From positions 437,660-501,659 of the forward strand of contig VSDK01015343.1 of NCBI GenBank assembly GCA_009767595.1: a DNA stretch of 64,000 bases, read 5' to 3'. The DNA comes from Symbiodinium kawagutii. Taxonomy: Eukaryota; Sar; Dinophyceae; Suessiales; Symbiodiniaceae. The notes below the pieces were generated by a model. It was not told the origin of the DNA. It did not search any database and worked only from the letters and a program-made list of their open reading frames with translations. Below, piece after piece: positions 36,662 through 46,077 of the stretch; position 1 is the first letter of the stretch, and the number at the start of each line of letters is the position of its first letter. Both the position numbers and the translations under genes were made by a program.

Positions 36662-39600
36662 ATGACGGCATTTAGTTCACTCAATGCTGAATCGATGATG
36701 ACTGTGAAGACCTTGCTTCGTGATGGAACCTTCTTCAGTGATGGCGATATTTCCAAGTGGCATGGTTCTCACAACATCCATGTGATGGTTGATCTTTCCT
36801 GTGTTCAATGGACTCCTTTGATTGATGCATGGCTCATTGACCGTTCATTGCCTTCAACTTTGCAGTGTGACCCAGACGATGCTGCTGTGTTGCCCCGCAA
36901 GGTGTGTAGGATCTCCATTCGATTGCCAAGCATTCCGATGTGGGAATTGAAACCTGATCTAGAGTTTGCCTGCCAGTGTACTCTTTCCAGTGAAGGAACC
37001 TCCCTGATTGCAACAATCCATGATTGGACTGACATGTACCTGGTCGCCTCCCGGGTCATGAAACGTGAGTATGGAGTTGTTCATTTATGTGCTGGAGCTT
37101 TCAATGGATGGCATCAAGCCTCTGAGTTCCTCAATGAACTCTCACATCAACCTCGGTGTGAGTGGATGATTGCGGTTGACCATGATTACGGTACATGTAT
37201 TGCTGCTGTGAAGAATGCGAATGCCGAACTGTTGGAACCACCATTTGATACGCCCCCCAATCCTTTGCCTATCAGGTCGGTGATTTGGGGTGATGTCAAG
37301 GATACCCCCTGGGTTGCCTTGGTGAAGGATTCATGCAATGTTGGATGGACGATTTCATTTCCGTGCCCTCCCTTCTCCAAAGGGAACCATGAAAAGTCTG
37401 GCATCAACCACCGTGAAGGCAAGGTGCTGCTGCACATCTTGTCTCTTGCCAGGAAAGCACAACCACTTTTTCTTGCCTTGGAAAACGTGGATGGACTGAC
37501 TTCCCATCCACATTTCAACATCATCAAGTTGTTCATTCGTTGGGCAGGATTTCGGTTGAAGTGGACACTTGTACATGACATGAACCTCATTTCACCCAGT
37601 GTCCGAAAGAGGTGGCTTGCGGTTGCTGTACGAAGGGACATTGTGGATACATGGCCGGTCCTCATTGATCCCATCATTGCTGAAAACATCCCAGCTTGGC
37701 ACTGTTCTGCATTTGATTTTCCCTTGCCAGAATCCCTCAAAGAGCAGTTGATCATCAATGCAAACCTTGCCAATCAATATGGAAACCGTGATTTGTTGCC
37801 CAAGACGAAACGTGACCAGACTCCACTCTCAGCTTCTCCTGAACAGGTCATGAACGCTCGGGTGACTGCCAAGGAAGATTCGCTACCAACATTGGTTGCA
37901 AGCTATTCATCTCAGCATCGGTTGCCCCCCAAATGGATTCAATCCTCGGGTATATTCGCTGATCTTCTGGTTGATGAACATGGACAATACTGCTTTCAAT
38001 CACCAGCATTGTGGACAATCATGCTTGGAAATGTTCAGCCTCTCCATCTTCCGAGAGACCGTGAAGAAATTTTTCACATGTTGGGCAACGCGATCTCGAC
38101 CCCACACGCTTGCATTGCTTTGCTTGTTGCTTTGAAAGAGCTTGATTTGTACTCCTCCTTTTTCTCTATCAAACAAGATGTCCTTACGATGTGGGAATCC
38201 AAGCTGACGGCTGAGAATGCTGTTTGTGTGCAAACCGATGAGGGGTATGCAATTTGGCCATGTCGTGACATTTGCAATCAAGTGTTGAGGAGAGGCCATC
38301 AATTTTGTAATCATGGGGAAGTGCGTTGTCGAATTGAATGGCCTGATGGAGAGATCACAATGCACCAGTTTCATGCTGGGGCCCTTGTTGAACAGGTCCT
38401 TCGAGGCATTGAGGTTCCACAGCATTTGCTTCATGTTTTTGCATTGGCTGAGCAAGGTGAGTGTCCGATCACCCACAACATGATTCTGCCTGCTGGCCAG
38501 CATTGCTTTCGCATTGTTTTCCTCCCAGATTTCAACAAGCATGCTATGCAAGTTACACAGGTTGATTGCACACCAACATTGGACTGGGTAGCGACTCAAG
38601 GAAAACATCCTTGCCCTTCGGTTGAGCAACAAAGGAACGTGTCTCAGAAACTTTTGGCGAACACTCTTACCACGATTGTCATCACTCTGCCCAGTGGTGT
38701 CACCAAGGAAATCGAGGTCAATGTGAACAAGCCCATCTCTGATGCTCTGGTATGTGCTGGGGTGGAACTTCATGACATTCAGACGGTTCGAGTGTATTGT
38801 AGGGATTCTTTGATCAAGGTTGATGACTTGTGTCTTCTCCATGCTCATTCCCACTTGATGATTGATGCGGATGTTCCTGAACCGCCAACTCCCAGAGAAG
38901 AATCCCGAATCATTGAAGTCATCAAGCCCAATGGAATCACATGCTTCTTAAGGTGTGGTTTGAACACGTCCATTCGGGACAGGCTTCTGGATGCGGCTTT
39001 CCCAGATGCCATGATTGAAGCTATCCGTGTTTCCTACAATGGCAGATTGGTTTCTTTGAATGACAACATTGCCTCCTTTTGCGATGCACCGCTACGACTT
39101 CTCCACTTCCCCCTCAGAGGTGGAGGAGGCCCAGGAAAAGGAGGTTCCAAGGGAAAAGATCCATTCCAATCGGTTGATCCATGGGCGAGACCTTCCACGC
39201 AGCCTCCACAGAAAACCAATGTGAAGTGGGAGCAGCTTAAGTTGGGTGATGACCACCAATTCTATTGCCAGAACACCAACAAGCAATTGAGCCAGGTGAG
39301 TTTCATTCAATTGGGACCAGAAACAGCTGGGATTGCCTTCACAACAAAGATCGCCCTTGCCAACCTCACTCAGGTCAACCTCAAAGCCACTTCGGTTGTC
39401 CTCCTCCCCGCATTCAAAGGAATTGGTGACTTGCAGATTGGTGACCGGTTTGTTCCCTTTGCACCCCAGCAGGTAACTGTCAAGGAACCTGGGGGTGAGG
39501 TGCAATACAAGAGGCTGGTTCTACCCATCGTGCTGAAAGGATCTCTTCAGATTAAGATGCATGAGCCCACAAATGTCATTTCGGTTGATGAGGCGAAATT

Positions 39601-40660
39601 TGTTGAGATGACCTTGGATGTCCACACAGGGTTCATGCATGCCTCCACGAAAACTGCTATGACGGACAATCCTTTGGAATGTTTTCGAAGATTGGTCTCT
39701 GCACTTGGTATTTCACTGCATGAAATTGCCATTTATTCGTATCGAAGGGTGAAGCACAGGGATGACCATGAAGCTCACCAAACGATTCTGAAGTTGCCCT
39801 TTGCCCAACTCATTCCAATGTTGAAAGCCTCAGGATCGAGTGAACTTTTCACAAGGCAATTTGTCCAAGATGACCAGGTTTTGTGCCATAGTGTCATTCC
39901 AAGGTTCTTTGGGGTCAGTCAAGCTGAAGCCATCAAAGCTATTCAACTTGGTTCTGCACTGGAAGAAGGGTTTCGGGGGCTTGCCTTAACAAACAAAGGC
40001 ATTGCGATCAGATGTGACAACAAATGCATCGGTCCTGCTCGAACCATGATTCTTCAATCGGACATCAGATTCAACGATTTGAACAGAGACGTAGTCATTC
40101 GATGCACCTTTCTTGCACAAGGCTTCCCATTCAACATGAGTCACAGTGGGATCATTGATTCTGTGAAACAGGGGGTCAACAAAGCCGCCATCCCACTACG
40201 CAGTTTTCGTTTGAATGGTCTCATTACATGGGTTTTGGCCTTCGATGAGCCACCAGCAATCAAGAAGTTTACCATCAAGGTTGCGGGAGCTGTTCATGAG
40301 GTGTTGTTGACTGAACAGGCACAGATGAAACCCGTGAAGCAGGTCAAACGAATGCAGAAGAACGCAAAGAAGGAGAATGCTGCCCCTTCTCGAACTGAAG
40401 TGTTTGCGCCCTCAGGTACCACCTCTTCCATCCACCATGATGACATGCGCATTCAGACTCTGGAAAGGAAGGTTGCTCAGCTTGAGGTCGGGCAATCACA
40501 GTTGGCCCAGAAAATGGATGGACGTTTTGATCAGATGGCCAATCAACTTCAACAAGTGCTGGCAGCAGTTGTTCCCTCGGCCCCTTCTTCAAAGAATTCT
40601 CGCGAGAACGTAGGAGGCACGGGTGAAACACCTCCACCCAAAGTTGGCAAACATCAGTGA
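36662..40660 (+). CDS. Retrotransposon ORF1: C5-cytosine methyltransferase with ubiquitin-like repeats and coiled coil
   Basis: 1,332 residues from the first ATG; an in-frame TGA lies just upstream at 36653. Residues about 140-485 form a Dcm/DNMT-type methyltransferase: motif I CAGAFNG at 143 (AdoMet binding), motif II AVDHDYG, motif IV PCPPFS with catalytic Cys235, motif VI ENV at 274, motif VIII SVRKRW (Arg315, Arg317), then a short target-recognition region and motif X MLGNAISTPHA (Gly475-Asn476). It should transfer methyl groups from S-adenosylmethionine to cytosine C5. Residues about 554-622, 670-736 and 749-821 are three beta-grasp-like repeats, the last ending LRGGGG. A Gly/Lys-rich linker, DPWARP and an unassigned region follow. 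Residues 1262-1304 have heptads, as in LINE ORF1 coiled coils. No RRM or CCHC motif is seen in ORF1. Confidence 0.9.
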   Translation: MTAFSSLNAESMMTVKTLLRDGTFFSDGDISKWHGSHNIHVMVDLSCVQWTPLIDAWLIDRSLPSTLQCDPDDAAVLPRKVCRISIRLPSIPMWELKPDLEFACQCTLSSEGTSLIATIHDWTDMYLVASRVMKREYGVVHLCAGAFNGWHQASEFLNELSHQPRCEWMIAVDHDYGTCIAAVKNANAELLEPPFDTPPNPLPIRSVIWGDVKDTPWVALVKDSCNVGWTISFPCPPFSKGNHEKSGINHREGKVLLHILSLARKAQPLFLALENVDGLTSHPHFNIIKLFIRWAGFRLKWTLVHDMNLISPSVRKRWLAVAVRRDIVDTWPVLIDPIIAENIPAWHCSAFDFPLPESLKEQLIINANLANQYGNRDLLPKTKRDQTPLSASPEQVMNARVTAKEDSLPTLVASYSSQHRLPPKWIQSSGIFADLLVDEHGQYCFQSPALWTIMLGNVQPLHLPRDREEIFHMLGNAISTPHACIALLVALKELDLYSSFFSIKQDVLTMWESKLTAENAVCVQTDEGYAIWPCRDICNQVLRRGHQFCNHGEVRCRIEWPDGEITMHQFHAGALVEQVLRGIEVPQHLLHVFALAEQGECPITHNMILPAGQHCFRIVFLPDFNKHAMQVTQVDCTPTLDWVATQGKHPCPSVEQQRNVSQKLLANTLTTIVITLPSGVTKEIEVNVNKPISDALVCAGVELHDIQTVRVYCRDSLIKVDDLCLLHAHSHLMIDADVPEPPTPREESRIIEVIKPNGITCFLRCGLNTSIRDRLLDAAFPDAMIEAIRVSYNGRLVSLNDNIASFCDAPLRLLHFPLRGGGGPGKGGSKGKDPFQSVDPWARPSTQPPQKTNVKWEQLKLGDDHQFYCQNTNKQLSQVSFIQLGPETAGIAFTTKIALANLTQVNLKATSVVLLPAFKGIGDLQIGDRFVPFAPQQVTVKEPGGEVQYKRLVLPIVLKGSLQIKMHEPTNVISVDEAKFVEMTLDVHTGFMHASTKTAMTDNPLECFRRLVSALGISLHEIAIYSYRRVKHRDDHEAHQTILKLPFAQLIPMLKASGSSELFTRQFVQDDQVLCHSVIPRFFGVSQAEAIKAIQLGSALEEGFRGLALTNKGIAIRCDNKCIGPARTMILQSDIRFNDLNRDVVIRCTFLAQGFPFNMSHSGIIDSVKQGVNKAAIPLRSFRLNGLITWVLAFDEPPAIKKFTIKVAGAVHEVLLTEQAQMKPVKQVKRMQKNAKKENAAPSRTEVFAPSGTTSSIHHDDMRIQTLERKVAQLEVGQSQLAQKMDGRFDQMANQLQQVLAAVVPSAPSSKNSRENVGGTGETPPPKVGKHQ
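40658..40660 (+). other. Single TGA separating two in-frame retrotransposon ORFs
   Basis: ORF1 ends AAA CAT CAG TGA; the same frame continues AGT CCT CTC CCC without another stop to 45908. The difference 40697 minus 36656 is 4041, divisible by three. Without this codon the element would encode one protein of about 3,080 residues. It could be a readthrough site, a deamination scar of CGA or TGG, or a true stop with re-initiation at the ATG at 40760. Confidence 0.9.
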
Positions 40661-40759
40661 AGTCCTCTCCCCAAGAAGTTTGCCTCTCTGGCTGATGTGA
40701 AGAATTCTGGGGGATTTGGTAGTTCTTCCTTTGGAATCAGAGTGAATCTTCTTGGGGTT

Positions 40760-43700
40760 ATGAGCTTGAGCGACTACGCACCCGGGCTTCTCATCCTTGG
40801 GCTGTTCTTGGCCCTTTTGTTTTTGAGCATATGCCTTTGCAAGTGTTTTCCCCTTCGCATCTCCAAAGGGGAGCATTCGGATGATTCAAGGGACGTTCCC
40901 GTGGGTATGCTTGCTTTGATGGTCATTGCTCCTTCCAGGAATCATTCAATTGGTTCTGCCTTTGTTCAATGTGACCTTGGCGTCAATTTTGATGATGATG
41001 CAAACCAGTTTGAAGCCAGCGCTTTGATGGAGTGCATCCTTTATTGCTACGGTTGTGTTTGCCTTTTCGAGTTTATGGTTGGCTTCCAATTGTTTCGTTC
41101 ATTCATGATTCTTCTTTGCCTTTGTCCTGTTCACAATGCTGCTGCTTGTGATTCGATGATTGTTTTTGACCTCATTCAATTGAGTTACTTCATTTGTTTG
41201 CACTTGAGTGTTCCCAAACTTTTTGAGTTGCGCATTCGAGCTTTTGAGCACACGTGTGGCTTCCCAGGAGAAGGCCCATGGCATTTCGCTAGTCTCAACG
41301 TTGGCTCTCTGGAAAAGCATCCAGAGACGGTGATTAAGGGTTTCCATGCAATAGCATTCCAAGAAACCAGAATTACTGAGCGAAATAAGAAGAGTGTCAT
41401 GCTTGCTTCACACTCCAAGGATATGCATCTTTCTTGTGGTCCCTTGATGAGATATCAACAGAATGGTGTTGCCGAATGGGGAGGGGTTGCGATTGCAACT
41501 GCTCCTGGTACCAGTAGGCCTTACACGGACAAAGATGACTGTACTGGCCTCTATGCCTCATTGCTTGCGACAAACAGGGTTCATGCCCAGTGGATTTCTA
41601 CGGATGATGATGTTACAATCCTTGCGTTTAACCTGTATCTCTTCTCAGGTGCTCCGAGTGACCCTGACAAGCACTGCAGGAACAATGCAATACTCAGACA
41701 AGTATTTGAGGTAATTTCGCAACACGGCAACATTCCTGTGATTGTGGCTGGGGATTTCCAAGACATGCCTCATTGCTATCCTTGTGTGGTTGACCTTCTT
41801 GCTTCAGGTGATTGGTATGATACTCTTATGCAACAAGATCCTGACGGTACAATCTCCCGTCCTCAAACTTTCTCTCGAGACAAGAACTGGCAATCTTCCC
41901 AGAATTGTTCTTCTATTGATGGCATTTTGGTGAACAGTGCTGCTCATCGTCATTTGCTTTCTTGTGAAGTGCATCATTCGGGGGGACTTCAACATGCATA
42001 TGTCATTGCTTCATTTGATTTTGGTGACGCTGCTGCTCCTAACAAACGGAGAGGATACAAGTGGACTCCACATGCTGCTTTGGATTTGTCTAAACTTGTT
42101 TCCTTGGAGAGAAGGGAAACCATTGCTGAGGAACTTTGGAACGAAAAGTTTGAACAACTTACTGCGCAAGCGAAAGATGGAGATGAGCTTTTTCAAATTT
42201 CTAATGATTTTTCGGTCGAAGTTTTGCTGCACTCTGGAGCTAAGTGGAAACATGGAAAGAAACTTCGTGGACCCATGCCTGAATTTCAGGAAGCCTGCAA
42301 TCCTAAACCTGCATATGTCGACAAAGACGCAATGAACAGAGAGATCCTTTCCTTTTCTAAGGCGAAGTGTAGACTGGATGACCTTGCTTTCAAGATTCAT
42401 CAAGATGATCCCAGCCCTCAATGTGTAAGAATAGCCCGTCAAGCCTGGAATCGGGTTAGAAGGCTTCTTGAAAGATACGATGTTGCTGATATTCCGAACT
42501 GGCCTTCTCAATGTGATATCAATCGATTCTGGGACATCATTGGTGAGTTGCAGAGTAAAGCTATCGATAAACTTCGTTTTCACCGAGTCAGATGCTGGAA
42601 GAACAAAATGGCATGTTCTGCTTTGAGCAATTCTACTGATATTTTTAAATATTTGAAGCGCAAGCATTCCCTTCCGGTTCATCATGTGATCACCAATGCG
42701 GATGGTAAGCCGATTTACCACCCGCAAACTGCACTGGAGCTTTCAAGAAATCAGTGGAACAATATTTTTCGTGCTGATTCTGAACAGGTCCCCCATGGAC
42801 CTATCATGCGTGTCTTAGAAGAAAACCTTCGTAAGCAAGCTTCCCCCTGTACTTTGCCTCCTTTGGACGAAGCTGAGTTTGTGAAAGCAGTTTCGGAACG
42901 TAAACCTACAGCTGCGGGAGGAATCGATGGTTGGCGAACTCTGGAATTTCAAGCTTTGCCATGGCGTTGCTTTACACCCTGGTGTAAATTTTGGTCTGCT
43001 GTTGAAGAGGGTAAATTTTCTTTGCCTGGTGACTTGAAAATCGCTAAGTTGGTTATGATCCCTAAGCCTGAAGGATCTTCGTTTCAGCCCATCAACAAAC
43101 GCCTGATCTCTCTGTTGAATGTGAGCTACCTTTCTTGGGCAAGGGTACGGTTCAAGCACCTTGAGCGTTGGCAGGCTGCTACTTTCCCTCCAAATGTCGT
43201 GGGAGGGGTTCGGGGACGTCAGGCCTCAAACATTTTTCATAAGATTGCGATCCAAACTGAACAAGCTTTGATTGATAAATCAGCTGCTATTGGCATAAAG
43301 CTGGACCGTGCCAAGTGCTTCGACAAGATCTTGCCAGGTCTTATTGCTGAGTTGGGGAAAGCTTTGGGGTGTGACCCAAAATTTTTCAATGTTTGGCTTC
43401 AACTTTATGACGGATTCAAGAGGTTTCTATCCTTCGGCGATTACATTGACAATATTCCACTTTGCAATGACAGTGGAGTTGCACAAGGCGATTCAGCCTC
43501 AGTGCTGGCTGTGAACATTCTCATGACGGGATGGTCTCTTCTCATGGATAAGTTTCCTCAAGTTCAATCTTATGTTTTCATTGATGATGCGTATTTATTC
43601 TGTAAACTGCAGCATGTTGATCAATTGTGGCAAGCGATTGCCGCAACGAAACTGTATGATGGGCTCACTGGGCAACAACTCAACATTGCCAAATCTGCTG

Positions 43701-45910
43701 CTTGGGCAACTTCCAAAGATGCCAAAGTGTGGTTGACCCAGCATTTTCCTGATTTGCCTCAGAAGGAGCTCATTAACGTGTTGGGCGCCCATGTGAAATC
43801 GTGTAAAGGGCCTAAGACTCTGGATGGTACTTCTCTTTCATATCTCATCAAAACCATTGTCATGGATGTGGGAACTCTTCCCATTGATTTGGAGAAGCGT
43901 GCATTTCTCATAGCTGCGAAGGCTATTTCCAAATTGTTGTACGCCCCTGAAATGAGTGCCTGGCCGAAGCTTACCTTGGACAACCTTGTTACATCCATTT
44001 CTCGAGCATTGTGGGGTAACCGACCGCATTGGCGATCCACTGAACTTTTGTTTGCCACTTGCACAGTTGCATGCTTGACGCATCCACATCTTGCTATTGC
44101 CAATCGAGTTATTCTTAATATCTGCAAGAGATGTAAATCTGACCGTAAGTTCACTGACATGTGGATTTGGCTCTGCAATCAGAACAAGGTTATTCCACGT
44201 GGCTTGCTGGATGCCTTCATCAAAGCTACAACCTGGTTGGGTTTGACCTTTCACCCGCCGTTTGATATAACTTTTTTGCAACAACGTGTCAACCTTTTGG
44301 AATTTACGGAGAAGCAACTCAAACGGTTGTGTAAAGTTGCTGCTGCCCAGGCGATGTATTCCACTGCTTTGAAGTCTTCACGACAGGATCTTTCTCGTGA
44401 AGGAACAGGTGTCTTGGATTGTGAGATTGCCCCCCCCGGGTCACGTTTCACCCCATGGCGTAGCGTTGCCGGCTTTGAACCTGCTTTGGCACCTGGTTTT
44501 CTCACGGGCGCCAGCCCTACTGCAGACCGTCTTTATCATGCAGGATTGGTCTCTTCACAACGATGCAGATTTTGCAATGCTGAAAAGGAAACCATTGGTC
44601 ATTTGGCAGGCAACTGTCAAGGTGTCATTGACAATTTAGGCAAACCACTTTTGCTGCTTCAGGATCAAGTTAATCTGGCGACTCATGGTATCTTTGAGGT
44701 ACCTTCAACTCTGATGAATACGGTGAAGCTCAAATGGGATGATACTGACCTTCCTTCTCGAAAAGTCGACATACATCAGAACTGTGTGATTTGGGGCGAT
44801 GGTTCAGTGATTAATGCTGAGCATTTCTTCTCCAAGACGTTGGGATTTGCGGTAGTGGATGCTGCTGGAACGGTTCTTTACAGCAAGGGATTTCATGACC
44901 CACTTGGGTCTTCTTACAAGGCAGAGTTGCTTGCTTTGGTTGTTGCTGTTCGTCTCAGAGGGCCGCGGATTACCTTTGTGACAGACTGTGAAACTCTCTG
45001 CAATGTTTTTCAGGAACTTTGTGACATGCAATGTGTTCCTGATCATTTTCCGTTTGCTCACTTCTGGCAAGAAATTTTTTCTGGTGCTGGATTTGGTGAT
45101 GCTTGCACTTTGATTTTGCGATGGGTTCGTGCTCATCAATTCGACCGCTCTGAGCACGGCATGGATTTCTGGCATGCTAACAACAAGGTAGCAGACAGAG
45201 CTGCCAAGCAGGCAGCATGTGAAGCGTGTCCTATTGGCCTTCATGTGGTCAAGATGTGGAGACAACATTTGGTGATTCATCATGCTTGGCTTTGCAAATT
45301 GCTCAAACTTATTTCTTCTTTGAAACCGGTTGAGAACATCTCTGAAATTGATGAGGATGACGAGCAGACGACTCAGCATACTGGCATTGAATTTTTGAAG
45401 AATAAATTTCATTCATGGGATTGGCATGTCCCTCAGGATCTCTATGATATTAAATTTGCAGGTGAATGTCCTTCTCCTCCTGCCTCATGGTCCTTTGCAA
45501 ATTCAATTTGGAGCTGCACTTTTTCATTTTTTGCTCAACTCCAATGGCGATCAGGGGATGAGTGTGCAACCTCTTTGTACCAGCTGGCCTACATGTTCTG
45601 GCTTTACGCTGATTGCTGTCCCCCTGTGGTTGACAAAGTTTCTGGTAGTTTTCTCACGTACGTTCATTGGATCAGAGCTTTTGTCAACAAACATGCGAAG
45701 AACTATCCTGGATTGCTGCCTCCCCAGGTTCAATTTGATGGCAGACATGTGTATTATTGTAATGCCAGACTCCCGAAAGGAACTTTCAAGCGTGGGAGTG
45801 TGTACATGGATCTTACTCATAGAGCTCGATTTGCGCAATTTTTCATTTCTCTCCCAGGAAATGGCAGACAAACGCACAACTGGGATGTTTCATTGAATTG
45901 CATTACCTGA
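40760..45910 (+). CDS. Retrotransposon ORF2: APE endonuclease, reverse transcriptase, RNase H
   Basis: 1,716 residues from the first ATG; the frame is open from 40661. Three hydrophobic stretches come first (about 10-30, 89-124, 132-155), unusual for a LINE. An APE-type endonuclease spans about 175-415: SLNVGS (Asn180), FQETR (Glu202), GDFQ (Asp332), SIDGIL (Asp387), His412. Reverse transcriptase spans about 715-1010: motif A KLDRAKCFD (Asp849), motif B QGDSAS (909-914), motif C FIDD (Asp942-Asp943). A CCHC knuckle follows (Cys1269, Cys1272, His1281, Cys1286). RNase H has Asp1347, Glu1389, Asp1409, His1459 and Asp1479. It nicks target DNA, primes cDNA on the nick and removes template RNA. The domain set fits RNase H-bearing APE LINE clades (I/Tad/R1-like). 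The C-terminal about 220 residues are unassigned. Confidence 0.93.
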   Translation: MSLSDYAPGLLILGLFLALLFLSICLCKCFPLRISKGEHSDDSRDVPVGMLALMVIAPSRNHSIGSAFVQCDLGVNFDDDANQFEASALMECILYCYGCVCLFEFMVGFQLFRSFMILLCLCPVHNAAACDSMIVFDLIQLSYFICLHLSVPKLFELRIRAFEHTCGFPGEGPWHFASLNVGSLEKHPETVIKGFHAIAFQETRITERNKKSVMLASHSKDMHLSCGPLMRYQQNGVAEWGGVAIATAPGTSRPYTDKDDCTGLYASLLATNRVHAQWISTDDDVTILAFNLYLFSGAPSDPDKHCRNNAILRQVFEVISQHGNIPVIVAGDFQDMPHCYPCVVDLLASGDWYDTLMQQDPDGTISRPQTFSRDKNWQSSQNCSSIDGILVNSAAHRHLLSCEVHHSGGLQHAYVIASFDFGDAAAPNKRRGYKWTPHAALDLSKLVSLERRETIAEELWNEKFEQLTAQAKDGDELFQISNDFSVEVLLHSGAKWKHGKKLRGPMPEFQEACNPKPAYVDKDAMNREILSFSKAKCRLDDLAFKIHQDDPSPQCVRIARQAWNRVRRLLERYDVADIPNWPSQCDINRFWDIIGELQSKAIDKLRFHRVRCWKNKMACSALSNSTDIFKYLKRKHSLPVHHVITNADGKPIYHPQTALELSRNQWNNIFRADSEQVPHGPIMRVLEENLRKQASPCTLPPLDEAEFVKAVSERKPTAAGGIDGWRTLEFQALPWRCFTPWCKFWSAVEEGKFSLPGDLKIAKLVMIPKPEGSSFQPINKRLISLLNVSYLSWARVRFKHLERWQAATFPPNVVGGVRGRQASNIFHKIAIQTEQALIDKSAAIGIKLDRAKCFDKILPGLIAELGKALGCDPKFFNVWLQLYDGFKRFLSFGDYIDNIPLCNDSGVAQGDSASVLAVNILMTGWSLLMDKFPQVQSYVFIDDAYLFCKLQHVDQLWQAIAATKLYDGLTGQQLNIAKSAAWATSKDAKVWLTQHFPDLPQKELINVLGAHVKSCKGPKTLDGTSLSYLIKTIVMDVGTLPIDLEKRAFLIAAKAISKLLYAPEMSAWPKLTLDNLVTSISRALWGNRPHWRSTELLFATCTVACLTHPHLAIANRVILNICKRCKSDRKFTDMWIWLCNQNKVIPRGLLDAFIKATTWLGLTFHPPFDITFLQQRVNLLEFTEKQLKRLCKVAAAQAMYSTALKSSRQDLSREGTGVLDCEIAPPGSRFTPWRSVAGFEPALAPGFLTGASPTADRLYHAGLVSSQRCRFCNAEKETIGHLAGNCQGVIDNLGKPLLLLQDQVNLATHGIFEVPSTLMNTVKLKWDDTDLPSRKVDIHQNCVIWGDGSVINAEHFFSKTLGFAVVDAAGTVLYSKGFHDPLGSSYKAELLALVVAVRLRGPRITFVTDCETLCNVFQELCDMQCVPDHFPFAHFWQEIFSGAGFGDACTLILRWVRAHQFDRSEHGMDFWHANNKVADRAAKQAACEACPIGLHVVKMWRQHLVIHHAWLCKLLKLISSLKPVENISEIDEDDEQTTQHTGIEFLKNKFHSWDWHVPQDLYDIKFAGECPSPPASWSFANSIWSCTFSFFAQLQWRSGDECATSLYQLAYMFWLYADCCPPVVDKVSGSFLTYVHWIRAFVNKHAKNYPGLLPPQVQFDGRHVYYCNARLPKGTFKRGSVYMDLTHRARFAQFFISLPGNGRQTHNWDVSLNCIT

Positions 45911-45954
45911 TCTATCAGAAAGATGATCAGAGACCGACCCCGGCAGCAGAACAC
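45911..45954 (+). other. Short 3' end of the retrotransposon, no poly(A)
   Basis: Only 44 nt lie between the TGA of ORF2 and the right target-site duplication, ending GGCAGCAGAACAC. A and C predominate at the very end, but no repeat or A-tail is present. Confidence 0.75.
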
Positions 45955-45971
45955 AAATGGTGTACCCCAAA
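45955..45971 (+). repeat. Target-site duplication, right copy
   Basis: AAATGGTGTACCCCAAA, identical to 36481-36497. It is followed by AATTCATGGCC, which would be the original continuation of the left flank. Confidence 0.9.
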
Positions 45972-46077
45972 AATTCATGGCCAGGTATCATGGGATGGTT
46001 GGATAGAGATGTGGTTAGGTCCGGGTAGATATATGGTTATCATAAGGTTAGCAGGTCCCACCAGAAAGATGGACCAC

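Larger units (their letters stand above)
36498..45954 (+). mobile_element. Full-length non-LTR retrotransposon carrying a cytosine methyltransferase
   Basis: This 9,457-bp element lies between perfect 17-bp direct repeats, with a 164-nt 5' leader, two very long open frames in the same phase separated by one TGA, and only 44 nt after the second stop. There is no poly(A) or simple-repeat tail. Gene order is methyltransferase, ubiquitin-like repeats and coiled-coil frame, then endonuclease, reverse transcriptase and RNase H. Apart from the TGA nothing is broken, and the two duplication copies have not diverged, so the insertion looks young. I recall a 2018 report of retrotransposons that captured cytosine methyltransferases in Symbiodinium; this copy fits that description but I could not check it. 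Confidence 0.93.

Noticed and set aside
36483..36665. 60-residue + strand frame overlapping the start of the retrotransposon
   Set aside because: Its ATG lies in the target-site duplication, outside the element; the frame ends within ORF1's first codons and has no coding support.
37186..37773. 195-residue antisense frame inside ORF1
   Set aside because: Shadow of the methyltransferase coding frame; it shares its codon constraints and has no independent motif.
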